Shown here in pieces: positions 15,827 to 25,513 of a stretch of DNA of 64,000 nucleotides. The notes beneath the pieces were generated by a model. It was not told where the DNA came from. It saw only the letters and a program-made list of their open reading frames with translations, and did no database searches. The stretch covers positions 145,216 to 209,215 of the forward strand of contig NZ_JAASQO010000008.1 in assembly GCF_011762095.1 (NCBI RefSeq), given 5' to 3'. Every line of letters starts with the position of its first letter. The first letter of the stretch is position 1. Both the position numbers and the translations under genes were made by a program. Source of the DNA: Parvibaculum indicum (GTDB lineage: Bacteria > Pseudomonadota > Alphaproteobacteria > Parvibaculales > Parvibaculaceae).

Positions 15827-16318
15827 ATGTTGATCGCCTCGCGATATCAGGCCCGTATGGCCGAGCCGGGGCGGGACGAGGACATTCTCGCCCGTCTGAA
15901 GATCGCGTGCTGGCAGGAATCCTACGCCCAGCTTCTCCCCGCCGAAATTCTGAAAGGCATGAGCCTTGAGCGCACCCGCGCGACATGGCTGCATTCATTG
16001 CAGCATGGCATCGCCTGGATCGCGGAGCAGGGCGGGGCGCCTGTCGGTTTCGGCCATATGCGCGGCGATGAAGTGACAATGCTTTACGTGTTGTCGAGCG
16101 ATCAGGGCCATGGCCTCGGCTGCGAATTGCTGCTGCATCTCTTCGAGGAGATCGCCTGCCTCGGCCATCGCAAGGCACATCTCTGGGTGCTGGCCGAGAA
16201 TCACAGGGCGCGCCGCTTCTATGCGCGCATGGGCGGCACGGCGGACGCACGCCGCTCGGTCGGCTTCGCGAACCATCCCGACATCATGGAAGTCCGCTAC
16301 AATTTCGATATTGGCTGA
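15827..16318 (+). CDS. GNAT family N-acetyltransferase
   Basis: Acetyltransferase of 163 aa. Typical GNAT elements are the N-terminal CWQESYAQLLPAEIL helix region, the strand VTMLYVLSSDQGHGLGCELL (acetyl-CoA binding loop) and the C-terminal LWVLAENHRARRFYARMG. The substrate is unknown. ATG 15827 is used; no strong ribosome site precedes it and ATG 15857 is an alternative. It is divergent from gph, 120 nt away. Confidence 0.78.
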   Translation: MLIASRYQARMAEPGRDEDILARLKIACWQESYAQLLPAEILKGMSLERTRATWLHSLQHGIAWIAEQGGAPVGFGHMRGDEVTMLYVLSSDQGHGLGCELLLHLFEEIACLGHRKAHLWVLAENHRARRFYARMGGTADARRSVGFANHPDIMEVRYNFDIG

Positions 16319-16324
16319 TAAAAG

Positions 16325-17476
16325 CTAATCGGCGGCCTTGTTGAGGCCTTCCTGCGTCCACTCGCCAAGGCCGCGCAGCGTCTGCTCGTAGCAGGCGAGT
16401 GCATTGGTCAGTACGTTTTCCTGCCAGCTTCGGCGGCGCGGCGCATAGTCGTCGCGAATCTCCTCGAAATAGCCTTCGGCCTCGGGCGCATCGAAACCGC
16501 CCTCGAAACGCAGCCATCGCTCCAGCATGGAGACGCGCATCGCCTTTGCCGGATCGTTCTTGAGGCGTGCGGAACGGAATTCGATGACCGCGCCTGTAAC
16601 GCTGGCATGCGGGGCCACCATCTCTTCGAGGCCCCAGAAAAGAATGCCCCGCCTGGTCGGGCGCTTCGAGCCCCACATGCGCTCGATCGTTTTCGGATCG
16701 AGCGAGTTAGGGCCCCACCAGCATTTGGCGCGGTCGAGCGCGGCGCTGCCGGGCCGCGAAAAGCACAGATGGATAAGGTCGCCATCCCCCGCCGGGCCGG
16801 AATGCCAGTCGATGAACCCGATGCGCGGCGCATGGGCAAGTTCGCGGGCGACGATCTGCCGGATGGCGAGATTGGACCATTCGGGCGCGGTGCCGCCGAA
16901 ATGATAGCCGTCGGGATGGGTGTACTGCCCCCGGCTCAGCGCATCTTCGAGCGCCCACTGCCCATGCCGGTCGATGAAGCGCGCACCCGCCATGAGCATT
17001 TTGTGGATCGCCTCCTCGTCGATCCGTTTCGGACAAAGCGATGGATGCAGTTCCGCGTAGAGCGGATTTTCCGGATGGGGCTGATTGTGGTCGAGAAAAT
17101 TGCGGTTCAGATCAACATTGTTCTCGGTGCAGCGAAGTCCCCAGGCGAAGCCGAACGGGTTCACCGCATGCAGCATGAGCATGGCGACACCGGGCGGCAA
17201 AGAGGCGGCGCCCTCTTCGCGGATCCAGGCGATCTGGGCCGCCGAGCCGCCGAACCCCTCCGCGCCATGTGTCCCGCTCGTGTTGAGAAGCACCGTCGAG
17301 GCATCGGCCGGGCCGAACCAGGCGCTGTCCAGATGAAGCGCATGGCCCAACGGACCGCGGGCCAGTGGATTCTCATAGCTGGCAATCCGCGCGCCCGCTT
17401 CCTCCGCCGCGGCGAGAAAACGGCGCCTGGCCTGAGGATAGGTTTCGGAAAAACAGCTTTCGGGAGTAATCCTCAC
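16325..17476 (-). CDS. DUF2817 family M14-like carboxypeptidase
   Basis: Protein of 383 aa with the features of DUF2817, a family related to zinc carboxypeptidase M14. Zinc ligands are expected in NTSGTHGAEGF (H70, E73) and in FIDWHSGPAG; the M14 NVDLNRNF motif and a late VIEFRSAR (catalytic Glu) are also seen. I chose the GTG at 17476 with AAGGGG nine bases upstream, because the frame extending to 18766 runs over the divergent aldehyde dehydrogenase gene. Substrate unknown; possibly an amidase or peptidase of small acylated amino acids. Confidence 0.8.
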   Translation of the reverse strand: MRITPESCFSETYPQARRRFLAAAEEAGARIASYENPLARGPLGHALHLDSAWFGPADASTVLLNTSGTHGAEGFGGSAAQIAWIREEGAASLPPGVAMLMLHAVNPFGFAWGLRCTENNVDLNRNFLDHNQPHPENPLYAELHPSLCPKRIDEEAIHKMLMAGARFIDRHGQWALEDALSRGQYTHPDGYHFGGTAPEWSNLAIRQIVARELAHAPRIGFIDWHSGPAGDGDLIHLCFSRPGSAALDRAKCWWGPNSLDPKTIERMWGSKRPTRRGILFWGLEEMVAPHASVTGAVIEFRSARLKNDPAKAMRVSMLERWLRFEGGFDAPEAEGYFEEIRDDYAPRRRSWQENVLTNALACYEQTLRGLGEWTQEGLNKAAD

Positions 17477-17638
17477 CTCGATGTCGCCCCTTTCCGCTTT
17501 CGTCGCGGGAGTGTTAACAATGCTCTGTCTGCATGGCCGCGGCGCAGGTTTCGAACGAGTTTTAATCTTATCCGACGCGCCTGACGGCGGAAACGATAGA
17601 AAGTGGCCCGGTCGGGCCCGCCAATTGGAGAACTCCCC

Positions 17639-19111
17639 ATGACTGCCTCCAACTCCCTTCCCGATTGTCTGAAAGACAAGGCGTTGCTGAAGGACCGTTG
17701 CTACATCGACGGCGAGTGGGTTGGCGCGGATGGCGCGACGATCGACGTGACGAACCCGGCGACCGGAGAGCTGATCGCGAAGGTTCCCTCGCTCGGCGTG
17801 AGCGAGGTCCGCCGGGCGGTCGATGCTGCGGAGGAGGCGCAGAAGGACTGGGCCGTGCGCCCGGCCAAGGAGCGCGCCGCGATCCTGCGCAAATGGTTCG
17901 ACCTCATCATGGCCAATCAGGACGATCTGGGCGCCATCATGACCGCCGAGCAGGGCAAGCCGCTGACGGAAGCGAAGGGCGAGGTCGCCTATGCGGCATC
18001 CTTCATCGAGTATTACGCTGAAGAGGCCAAGCGCGTTTACGGCTCTGTCGTGCCGGCACCCACGAGCGACCGCCGCATCGTGGTGCTGAAACAGCCCATC
18101 GGCGTGTGCGCGGCCATCACGCCCTGGAATTTTCCGGCGGCGATGATCACACGAAAGGCGGGCCCCGCGCTCGCGGCGGGTTGCGCCATGGTGGTGAAGC
18201 CCGCGAGCGCCACGCCGCTTTCCGCTTTCGCGTTGGCGGAACTTGCCGATCGAGCCGGACTGCCCAGGGGCCTGCTCTCCGTCATCACCGGCAAGGCCGG
18301 CGAACTCGGCACGGAAATGACCACCAACGAAAAAATCCGCAAGGTCACCTTCACCGGCTCCACCGAAATCGGCAAGAAGCTGATGGAACAGTCCGCCTCC
18401 ACGGTGAAAAAGGTCGCGCTGGAGCTGGGCGGCAATGCGCCTTTCATTGTGTTCGACGACGCGGATGTCGATGCGGCGGTGGAAGGGGCGGTTGCCTCCA
18501 AATACCGCAATACCGGCCAGACCTGTATCTGCACCAACCGCTTCCTGGTGCATGACAAGGTCTATGACGGCTTCGTCGAAAAGCTCGCGAAGAAGGTGGA
18601 AGAGCTGAAGGTCGGCGACGGCTTCGAGGACGGCGTGGCGCAAGGCCCGCTGATCGACGAGGCGGGTGTGGAGAAGGTCGAAGAGCATCTGGCCGACGCC
18701 ACCGGGAAGGGCGCGCGTATCGTCACCGGCGGCAAGCGGCATGAACTGGGCGGCACCTTCTTCCAACCGACCGTGATCGCCGATGCGACGCCGGAGATGC
18801 TGGTGGCACAGGAAGAGACTTTCGGTCCGCTCGCGCCGGTCTTCCGTTTCAGGACGGAAGAAGAGGCGATCAGGATGGCGAACGATACGCCCTTCGGCCT
18901 TGCGTCCTATTTCTACAGCCGCGATGTCGCGCGGTGCTGGCGTGTGGCGGAGGCGCTGGAATACGGTCTTGTGGGCGTCAATGCGGGGCTCATTTCAACC
19001 GAGGTGGCGCCGTTCGGAGGCTACAAGGAGTCCGGGCTCGGCCGCGAAGGCGGCCCCTGGGGTATCGAGGAATTTCTGGAAACGAAATATGTCGCAATGG
19101 CGGGGCTTTGA
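17639..19111 (+). CDS. gabD: Succinate-semialdehyde dehydrogenase
   Basis: NAD(P)-dependent aldehyde dehydrogenase of 490 aa, typical SSADH length. The active-site motifs are LELGGNAPFIVF (E262) and GQTCICTNR (C296, with C298 two residues on, as in redox-sensitive SSADHs). The cofactor motif TPWNFPAAM and a C-terminal GYKESGLGREGG are present. It oxidises succinic semialdehyde to succinate in GABA catabolism; glutarate-semialdehyde use is also possible. ATG 17639 follows TTGGAG. rpiA begins 3 nt after the stop, indicating an operon. Confidence 0.9.
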   Translation: MTASNSLPDCLKDKALLKDRCYIDGEWVGADGATIDVTNPATGELIAKVPSLGVSEVRRAVDAAEEAQKDWAVRPAKERAAILRKWFDLIMANQDDLGAIMTAEQGKPLTEAKGEVAYAASFIEYYAEEAKRVYGSVVPAPTSDRRIVVLKQPIGVCAAITPWNFPAAMITRKAGPALAAGCAMVVKPASATPLSAFALAELADRAGLPRGLLSVITGKAGELGTEMTTNEKIRKVTFTGSTEIGKKLMEQSASTVKKVALELGGNAPFIVFDDADVDAAVEGAVASKYRNTGQTCICTNRFLVHDKVYDGFVEKLAKKVEELKVGDGFEDGVAQGPLIDEAGVEKVEEHLADATGKGARIVTGGKRHELGGTFFQPTVIADATPEMLVAQEETFGPLAPVFRFRTEEEAIRMANDTPFGLASYFYSRDVARCWRVAEALEYGLVGVNAGLISTEVAPFGGYKESGLGREGGPWGIEEFLETKYVAMAGL

Positions 19112-19114
19112 CCG

Positions 19115-19810
19115 ATGAGTTCGAATGAACAGAAGAAGAATGCGGCGCTGAAGGCGGCGGGCTTTATCGAGAACGGCATGAAGCTCGGTCTCGGCACGGG
19201 GTCCACGGCGGAATATTTCGTCCAGGCGCTGGGCGCGCGCGTGGCCGAAGGGCTCGATATCGTCGGCGTACCGACTTCGGAGCGCACCCGCGCCATGGCG
19301 GAGACGCGGGGCATCCCGCTCACCAATCTCGACGAGACCCCGCATCTCGATATCACCGTCGACGGGGCGGACGAGCTCGACAGCAAGCTGCGTCTCATCA
19401 AGGGCGGCGGTGGCGCGCTGCTGCGCGAGAAGATCGTGGCGACGGCTTCGGATCGCATGATCGTGATCGCGGACGTCTCGAAAGTGGTCGGGACGCTGGG
19501 CGCCTTTCCGCTGCCGGTGGAAGTTATCCCCTTCGGCTCGACGGCGACGGTGCAAAAGATGGCCGATGTGGCGAAGGAACATGGCTGCGAAGGCGAAATC
19601 CGCCTGCGCGCCGACGAGTTCGGCGAGCCTTTCTTCACCGATTCCGAGAATTTCATTTTCGACTGCCATTTCGGCAGCATTCCCGATCCGGACGGGCTGG
19701 CGGCCGCGCTGAACAGGATCGCGGGCGTGGTCGATAACGGATTGTTTATCGGAATTTGTTCCTTCGCCATTGTCGGAACGGACAAGGGTACCGACATAAT
19801 CGGGCAGTAA
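19115..19810 (+). CDS. rpiA: Ribose-5-phosphate isomerase A
   Basis: Enzyme of 231 aa that interconverts ribose 5-phosphate and ribulose 5-phosphate in the pentose phosphate pathway. RpiA motifs are intact: LGLGTGSTAEYF (25-35), VDGADELD (82-89) and KGGGGALLREKIVA (96-109). Length is standard. It follows gabD by 3 nt and precedes gor by 87 nt, so all three may share a transcript. NADPH from the pentose phosphate pathway would feed the reductase encoded next. Confidence 0.95.
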   Translation: MSSNEQKKNAALKAAGFIENGMKLGLGTGSTAEYFVQALGARVAEGLDIVGVPTSERTRAMAETRGIPLTNLDETPHLDITVDGADELDSKLRLIKGGGGALLREKIVATASDRMIVIADVSKVVGTLGAFPLPVEVIPFGSTATVQKMADVAKEHGCEGEIRLRADEFGEPFFTDSENFIFDCHFGSIPDPDGLAAALNRIAGVVDNGLFIGICSFAIVGTDKGTDIIGQ

Positions 19811-19897
19811 CCCGCCCGGCGAGGCAGGGTCTCTCACATGGGCGGCGTCGGATGTACGCTGCCGACTCAGGAACAATTAGGCGACCGGGAGCGGCTG

Positions 19898-21280
19898 ATG
19901 ACGCAGTATGACTATGACCTCTTTGTGATCGGAGCCGGTTCCGGCGGCGTGCGCGCCAGCCGTATCGCTGCGGGCCATGGCGCGAAAGTGGCCGTGGCGG
20001 AGGAATACCGCGTCGGCGGCACCTGCGTCATTCGCGGCTGCGTGCCGAAAAAGCTTTTCGTTTATGCAAGCCACTTCGCCGAGGAATTCAAGGAGGCCGC
20101 GGGCTTCGGCTGGCAGGTCGGCGAGCCCCGTTTCGACTGGAAGACGCTGCTGGCCAATAAGGATCGCGAGATCGACCGGCTGAACGGCATCTACATCCGC
20201 AATCTGAACAATGCGGGCGTGGAAATCATCGAAAGCCGCGCCGTGTTGAAGGATGCGCATACCGTTTATCTGGCTGCCGAGGACCGCGATGTGACGGCGG
20301 AGCGCATTCTGGTCGCCGTGGGCGCGACACCCTTCATGCCGGACATTCCCGGTATCGAATTCGCGATCAGCTCCAACGAAGCCTTCTATCTGGAAGAGCT
20401 GCCCGAGCGCATTGTCGTCGTCGGCGGCGGCTATATCGCTGTCGAATTCGCCGGCATCTTCAACGGGCTCGGCGTCGACGTGATGCAGCTTTATCGCGGC
20501 CGCCTCTTCATGCGGGGCTTCGACGACGACCTACGCGACACGCTGGCCGAGGAAATGCGCAAGAAAGGCGTCGACCTGCGCATGGATTGCGACATCACGG
20601 CGATCGAGAAGCAGGACAATGGCGAACTTCACCTGAAGCTCTCCAATGGCGACACGATCCACACCGACGCGGTGATGTATGCCACCGGCCGTGTGCCGAA
20701 GACCGACGGCCTCGGCCTTGAGCGGGCGGGCGTGAAATTCGGCGAGAATGGCGAGATCCCGGTCGACGAGTATTCGCAGACCAATATCGAGAGCATCTAT
20801 GCGGTGGGCGACGTGACCGACCGTGCAGCGCTCACCCCCGTCGCCATTCGCGAGGGGCAGGCCTTTGCCGAAACCGTCTACAACGACACCCCGACCGCGG
20901 TGGATCATTCGCTGATCCCGACCGCGGTCTTTTCGCAGCCCGAACTCGGCACTGTGGGGCTGACCGAGGCCGAGGCGCGCGCCGCCCATGGCGAGGTCGA
21001 TATCTACAAGACGAGTTTCCGCCCCATGAAGGGCACGCTGTCGGGCAGCGAGGAAAAGACCTTCATGAAGCTCATCGTCCACCCGGAAACCGACAAGGTG
21101 CTGGGCGTCCACATCGTCGGCCCGGCCTCCGGCGAGATGATCCAGGCGCTCGGCATCGCCGTCTCCATGGGCGCGACCAAGGCCCAGTTCGATGCGACCA
21201 TCGCGGTCCATCCCACGGCAGCGGAAGAACTCGTGACCATGAAGCAGAAATGGGTCCCGCCGGCCCAGGCTGCGGATTGA
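19898..21280 (+). CDS. gor: Glutathione reductase
   Basis: FAD-dependent disulfide reductase of 460 aa. The FAD-binding GAGSGGVRAS and the redox-active GTCVIRGCVPKK (C43, C48) are near the N terminus. A second dinucleotide motif VVGGGYIAVEFAG and the C-terminal active-site HPTAAEELVTM are present. The combination and length identify glutathione-disulfide reductase, maintaining reduced glutathione with NADPH. ATG 19898 is used; 20 additional residues in the longest frame precede the conserved start and lack homology. Confidence 0.93.
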   Translation: MTQYDYDLFVIGAGSGGVRASRIAAGHGAKVAVAEEYRVGGTCVIRGCVPKKLFVYASHFAEEFKEAAGFGWQVGEPRFDWKTLLANKDREIDRLNGIYIRNLNNAGVEIIESRAVLKDAHTVYLAAEDRDVTAERILVAVGATPFMPDIPGIEFAISSNEAFYLEELPERIVVVGGGYIAVEFAGIFNGLGVDVMQLYRGRLFMRGFDDDLRDTLAEEMRKKGVDLRMDCDITAIEKQDNGELHLKLSNGDTIHTDAVMYATGRVPKTDGLGLERAGVKFGENGEIPVDEYSQTNIESIYAVGDVTDRAALTPVAIREGQAFAETVYNDTPTAVDHSLIPTAVFSQPELGTVGLTEAEARAAHGEVDIYKTSFRPMKGTLSGSEEKTFMKLIVHPETDKVLGVHIVGPASGEMIQALGIAVSMGATKAQFDATIAVHPTAAEELVTMKQKWVPPAQAAD

Positions 21281-21297
21281 AGCGCCGGAGCTGAAAC

Positions 21298-21738
21298 ATG
21301 GTGCTCGGTTTTCAACCTGAGATGGATTTTCAGCGGCTTATTGGCTGGGAGCTGTCTGAGGTCACCATCGACAAGTACCACGTCATGTTTTTCTTCAACA
21401 ACAATCACGACCTTCTCAATATTGCCGACAGCTTTTCGTACCGCTCGGCCGATGGAAGCTCCTGCTACACCTATGAAATTTATGGCGAGCGGCAGTTCTT
21501 GGATGTCGCCGCGATTTTGCGGACTGCAATTTCAGGCGTCGAAATCGTGTCTCGCTCCGAGCTGAAACTTGTCTTTGAAACCGGGTGCAGTATCTCTGTT
21601 TTTGACAATCCTCGTTTCCGTTCATGGTGGTTTATGCCTGTCACCGAAGCTGGCAGGAAATTCTGGATTTCCGATAAGGACCTTGACGAGCTCACAGATG
21701 AGGAAACCGCGGCGGGACCGGGGAGTGAGGGGAATTAA
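21298..21738 (+). CDS. Small AT-rich protein of unknown function (DUF6188/immunity-like)
   Basis: Protein of 146 aa with no confident family. Its pattern, IGWELSEVTID ... LKLVFETGCSISV ... FRSWWF, resembles the small beta-rich proteins annotated as DUF6188 and related immunity proteins of polymorphic toxin systems, but no toxin gene is adjacent. One line counted by hand gave 42% G+C, well below the flanking gor and DAHP synthase genes. Codon use also differs, suggesting transfer. It starts 18 nt after gor; the longest frame and ATG coincide. Confidence 0.55.
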   Translation: MVLGFQPEMDFQRLIGWELSEVTIDKYHVMFFFNNNHDLLNIADSFSYRSADGSSCYTYEIYGERQFLDVAAILRTAISGVEIVSRSELKLVFETGCSISVFDNPRFRSWWFMPVTEAGRKFWISDKDLDELTDEETAAGPGSEGN

Positions 21739-21888
21739 CCGCCTTTCCGGTTCATCATGCCGATCAAGGGCTTGGGGTTCCTTTTAGAGCCCTTGTGGAC
21801 TATATATCCGCCTTCCATATGAAAACGGGGCGCTTTCCGGATAAAACGGCGGGAAGCCGCGCATTTTCGCGTTTTGGAGATTGGAACG

Positions 21889-23280
21889 ATGGCGGATCAT
21901 TGGACACCGCATAGCTGGCGCGCGAAGCCGGCGAAGCATATTCCGGACTATCCGGATAAAATGGAACTCAATGCCGTGGAGCAGCGTCTGCGCTCCTATC
22001 CGCCGCTCGTGTTTGCAGGTGAGGCGCGCAAGCTGAAGGCTGAGCTGGCCGAGGTGTGCGAGGGACGTGCTTTTCTGCTGCAGGGCGGCGACTGCGCGGA
22101 GAGCTTTGCCGAGTTTTCAGCCGACAATATTCGCGACACCTTCCGTGTGCTGCTGCAGATGGCGGTGGTGCTGACCTATGCCGCCGCCTCGCCGGTGGTG
22201 AAGGTGGGCCGTATCGCGGGTCAGTTCGCCAAGCCCCGTTCCTCGCCCACAGAGACGCAGGGCGATGTGACGCTGCCGAGCTATCTGGGCGACAACATCA
22301 ACGGGATCGACTTCAACGAAGCCTCGCGGATCCCCGACCCCGATCGCCTGCTGCGCGCCTACAGCCAGTCGGCCTCGACGCTGAACCTGCTGCGCGCCTT
22401 TGCGACGGGCGGTTACGCCGATCTCGATTTCGTGCATCGCTGGAACCTCGGCTTCGTGGCCGACAGCCCGGAGAGCGCGCGCTACGAGGAACTGGCGAAC
22501 CGCATCACCGAGACGCTGGACTTCATGAAGGCCTGCGGCATCAATGGCGAAACCGCGCCGCAGCTCCACCAGACCGATTTCTTCACCAGCCATGAAGCGC
22601 TGCTTCTGGGCTATGAGGAAGCGATGACGCGCGTGGACAGCACCTCGGGCGAGTTCTACGACACCTCGGCCCATATGCTCTGGATCGGCGACCGCACCCG
22701 CCAGCCGGACCATGCGCATGTGGAATTCCTGAGCGGCGTGAAGAACCCGATCGCCATGAAATGCGGTCCTTCGCTCGACCCGGAAGAGCTGGTGAAGCTC
22801 ACCGATATTCTGAACCCGGACAACGAACCGGGCCGCCTGACGCTCATCTGTCGTTTCGGCGCGGAGAATGTCGAAAAGCACCTGCCGGCGCTGATCGAGG
22901 CGATCAAGCGCGAGGGCAAGAAGGTGGTGTGGTCCTGCGATCCCATGCATGGCAACACGATCAAGAGCTCGACCGGCTACAAGACGCGTCCGGTGGACCG
23001 TGTGCTCGCCGAGGTGCAGGCCTTCATGGCCGTGCATCGCGATCAGGGCACCCATGCGGGCGGCGTCCATTTCGAGATGACCGGCCAGAACGTGACGGAA
23101 TGCCTGGGCGGGGCGCAGGCGATCACCGAGACGGAACTCGGCGACCGCTACCACACCCATTGCGATCCGCGCCTGAACGCAAATCAGGCCCTGGAGCTTG
23201 CCTTCCTCATCGCCGAAGGGCTGAAGAAGGAGCGCTCGACGGGCACGATGAGCAATGTGGCGATGACCGCCGCCTTCTGA
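21889..23280 (+). CDS. Class II DAHP synthase
   Basis: Enzyme of 463 aa of the plant-type (class II) 3-deoxy-D-arabino-heptulosonate 7-phosphate synthase family, first step of the shikimate pathway, joining PEP and erythrose 4-phosphate. Characteristic stretches are [15 protein letters not shown] (C69, metal ligand), [38 protein letters not shown] and the C-terminal [20 protein letters not shown] 21889 follows GGAGATTGGA. A strong terminator lies 20 nt after the stop. Confidence 0.95.
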   Translation: MADHWTPHSWRAKPAKHIPDYPDKMELNAVEQRLRSYPPLVFAGEARKLKAELAEVCEGRAFLLQGGDCAESFAEFSADNIRDTFRVLLQMAVVLTYAAASPVVKVGRIAGQFAKPRSSPTETQGDVTLPSYLGDNINGIDFNEASRIPDPDRLLRAYSQSASTLNLLRAFATGGYADLDFVHRWNLGFVADSPESARYEELANRITETLDFMKACGINGETAPQLHQTDFFTSHEALLLGYEEAMTRVDSTSGEFYDTSAHMLWIGDRTRQPDHAHVEFLSGVKNPIAMKCGPSLDPEELVKLTDILNPDNEPGRLTLICRFGAENVEKHLPALIEAIKREGKKVVWSCDPMHGNTIKSSTGYKTRPVDRVLAEVQAFMAVHRDQGTHAGGVHFEMTGQNVTECLGGAQAITETELGDRYHTHCDPRLNANQALELAFLIAEGLKKERSTGTMSNVAMTAAF

Positions 23281-23300
23281 CCGAAGCGCGATACGAATTG

Positions 23301-23330
23301 AAAAGCCCGGCGGAAACGCCGGGCTTTTTT
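23301..23330 (+). terminator. Rho-independent terminator after DAHP synthase
   Basis: AAAGCCCGGCG, loop GAAA, CGCCGGGCTTT, then a T run: a perfect GC-rich stem with tetraloop. Because A residues also flank the 5' side, it should work for the convergent reductase gene on the minus strand too. Confidence 0.92.
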
Positions 23331-23331
23331 C

Positions 23332-24339
23332 TTAGGAGACCTTCACGAGGCGCCGACCGAGATTTTCACCCTCGAAAAGCCCGATGAAGGCGTCGGCACT
23401 GCCTTCCAGCCCTTCGGAAATATCCTCGGTGTATTGAAGCGCGCCTTCATGGATCCAGCGCGCCATTTTGGCCTGCGCTGTGGGGAACTGCTTGAAATAG
23501 TCGAAGACGACGAGCCCTTCCATGCGCAGCCGGTGCGTGATGAAGCGCGTCACATGGCGGATACCGATGGGCTGGGCCGCATTGTATTCCGCGACCTGAC
23601 CGGAGACGACGATGCGGCCATGCTCCTTCATGTTGAGAAGGGCGGCATCCAGCATCCCGGCGCCCACATTGTCGAAATAAATGTCCACGCCATCCGGGCA
23701 ATGCGTCTTGATCGCCTCGGCGAGGTTTGCGTCGTGATAGTCGAACGCACCGTCGAAGCCGAGCCCGCGTACATAATCGCATTTGCGTTCGGAGCCGGCG
23801 ATACCGACCACGCGGCACCCCTTCATCTTCGCGATCTGACCCGCCGTTGCGCCGACCGGTCCGGCGGCCGAGGAAATCAGCACCGTCTGGCCTTCTTTGG
23901 GCTTGCCCAGATCCAGCAGGCCGAAATAGGAGGTGAGCCCGGGAATGCCGAGTGCGCCGATGGCGGCGGTCGGGCGCAGAGGCCCGTGAAAGAGCGACGG
24001 ATCGAGCTTCTGAACGCCGCGCCCGTTGGAAAGCGCATGGCTCACCCAGCCGAAACCGCCCGTCACCAGATTGCCGGGCGCGAACTTCTCATTGTTGGAT
24101 TTCTCCACCACGCCGACCATGGCGCTGTCGATGGTTGCGCCGAGCGGGAGCGCGGCGGCATAGCTGTCGCCCGAAAGGCGAGAGCGCATGCCCGGATCGA
24201 CGGAATGATATTCGGTCCGGATCAGGATCTCGTTTTCGCCGGGATCGGGGAGGTCGATCTCCTCCAGCCGGAAATTGTCCCGGACGGGCTTTCCCTCCGG
24301 ACGCGATGCAAGCACCCACCGCCGCGCGGATGTCGGCAT
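23332..24339 (-). CDS. NADP-dependent oxidoreductase (MDR/CurA type), paralogue 1
   Basis: Zinc-free medium-chain reductase of 335 aa, of the type including prostaglandin reductase and E. coli CurA, which reduces alkenals and enones. Visible are VDPGMRSRL near the N terminus, GLTSYFGLL, the Rossmann motif SSAAGPVGATAGQIAK and the family stretch DGVDIYFDNVGAG. It is the most divergent of three copies here. It shares a strand with paralogue 2, 63 nt downstream of it, so both may lie on one transcript. Confidence 0.88.
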   Translation of the reverse strand: MPTSARRWVLASRPEGKPVRDNFRLEEIDLPDPGENEILIRTEYHSVDPGMRSRLSGDSYAAALPLGATIDSAMVGVVEKSNNEKFAPGNLVTGGFGWVSHALSNGRGVQKLDPSLFHGPLRPTAAIGALGIPGLTSYFGLLDLGKPKEGQTVLISSAAGPVGATAGQIAKMKGCRVVGIAGSERKCDYVRGLGFDGAFDYHDANLAEAIKTHCPDGVDIYFDNVGAGMLDAALLNMKEHGRIVVSGQVAEYNAAQPIGIRHVTRFITHRLRMEGLVVFDYFKQFPTAQAKMARWIHEGALQYTEDISEGLEGSADAFIGLFEGENLGRRLVKVS

Positions 24340-24402
24340 GTTTTCTCCTCCCTCATGGGCTCATGGCCCGGTACTGCCGGGCCATGAGGGTCGCGTAATT
24401 GG

Positions 24403-25428
24403 TCAGACCGCGCTGTCCGGTCCGATCTTCACCAGCATCTTGCCGAAATTGCCGCCGCTGAAGAGCTTGAGGAAGGCCTTGGGCGCATTCTCGATGCCTT
24501 CTTCCACCGTCTCTTCCCATTTCATTTTACCGGATTTGATGAGCGGGCCCATCTCCTCCATGAATTTCGGCAGCAGGTCGAAATGGTTGGAAACGATGAA
24601 GCCCTGCAGCTTCAGGCTCTTGCCGACCGCCATGATGATGTTGGACGGGCCGGGCGTCGGCTCGGTGGCATTGTACTGCTCGATCATGCCGCACAGCGCG
24701 AGGCGCCCGAAAGGCCGCATGTTTTCGATCGCGGCTTCCAGATGCTTGCCGCCGACATTTTCGAAATAGACGTCGATCCCCTTCGGAAAGGCTTCGCCGA
24801 CGGCTTTGGTCAGGTCGCCGCAGGTCTTGTAGTTGATCGCCTTGTCGATGCCGGCGACGTCTTCCAGCCATTTGCACTTCTCGTCGGAGCCCGCGCTGCC
24901 GACCACATAGCAGCCATGCGCCTTGGCAAGCTGGCAGACGACGGAGCCGACCGCGCCCGAGGCGGCGGAGACGAAGACGGTCTCGCCATCCTTCAACTCG
25001 CCAATGCGCATCAGCCCGGCATAGGCCGTCATGCCCGGCATGCCGAGTACGCCGAGATAGGCTTCGATGGGACCGACCGAGGGATCTACCTTGGTGAAAC
25101 CCGCGGCGTCGCCGACCGCGAATTCGCGCCAGCCCAGCATATGGTTCACGAAATCGCCGACTTTCAGCTTGTCGCTGTTGGACTCGACCACCTGGCCGAT
25201 GGCGCCGCCTTCGAGCGGGCTGCCGATCTGGAAGGGCGGCACATAGCTTTCCCGGTCCATCATGCGGCCGCGCATATAGGGGTCGACCGACATCCAGATA
25301 TTGCGGACCAGCACCTCACCGTCTTTCGGCCCGGGCACCTCGGCGGTGGCCAGTTCGAAGTCGCTGTCCTTCGGCATGCCCACGGGGCGGGCCTTGAGGC
25401 GGATTTCCTTGGAGCTGTGATTGGACAT
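24403..25428 (-). CDS. NADP-dependent oxidoreductase (MDR/CurA type), paralogue 2
   Basis: Reductase of 341 aa, same family as the flanking copies: VDPYMRGRM, GMTAYAGLM, Rossmann SAASGAVGSVVCQLAK and GIDVYFENVGGKHLEAA. VDPYMRGRM is closest to the typical CurA/YncB motif. Reading leftward, it begins 85 nt after the end of the outer-membrane factor gene and is followed by paralogue 1. Likely substrate is an alpha,beta-unsaturated carbonyl; the exact compound is unknown. Confidence 0.9.
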   Translation of the reverse strand: MSNHSSKEIRLKARPVGMPKDSDFELATAEVPGPKDGEVLVRNIWMSVDPYMRGRMMDRESYVPPFQIGSPLEGGAIGQVVESNSDKLKVGDFVNHMLGWREFAVGDAAGFTKVDPSVGPIEAYLGVLGMPGMTAYAGLMRIGELKDGETVFVSAASGAVGSVVCQLAKAHGCYVVGSAGSDEKCKWLEDVAGIDKAINYKTCGDLTKAVGEAFPKGIDVYFENVGGKHLEAAIENMRPFGRLALCGMIEQYNATEPTPGPSNIIMAVGKSLKLQGFIVSNHFDLLPKFMEEMGPLIKSGKMKWEETVEEGIENAPKAFLKLFSGGNFGKMLVKIGPDSAV

Positions 25429-25513
25429 TTCTGTCTCCCTTTCATGTTTCTTGGTGAAGGGAGACTAGCTGCCGAAGGGGGGCTTAGGAAGGAGGGGGCC
25501 GGATTTGCCTTGT

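Noticed and set aside
16325..18766. 813-codon minus-strand frame read as one protein
   Set aside because: Only the part from 17476 down is DUF2817-like; the rest is antisense to gabD.
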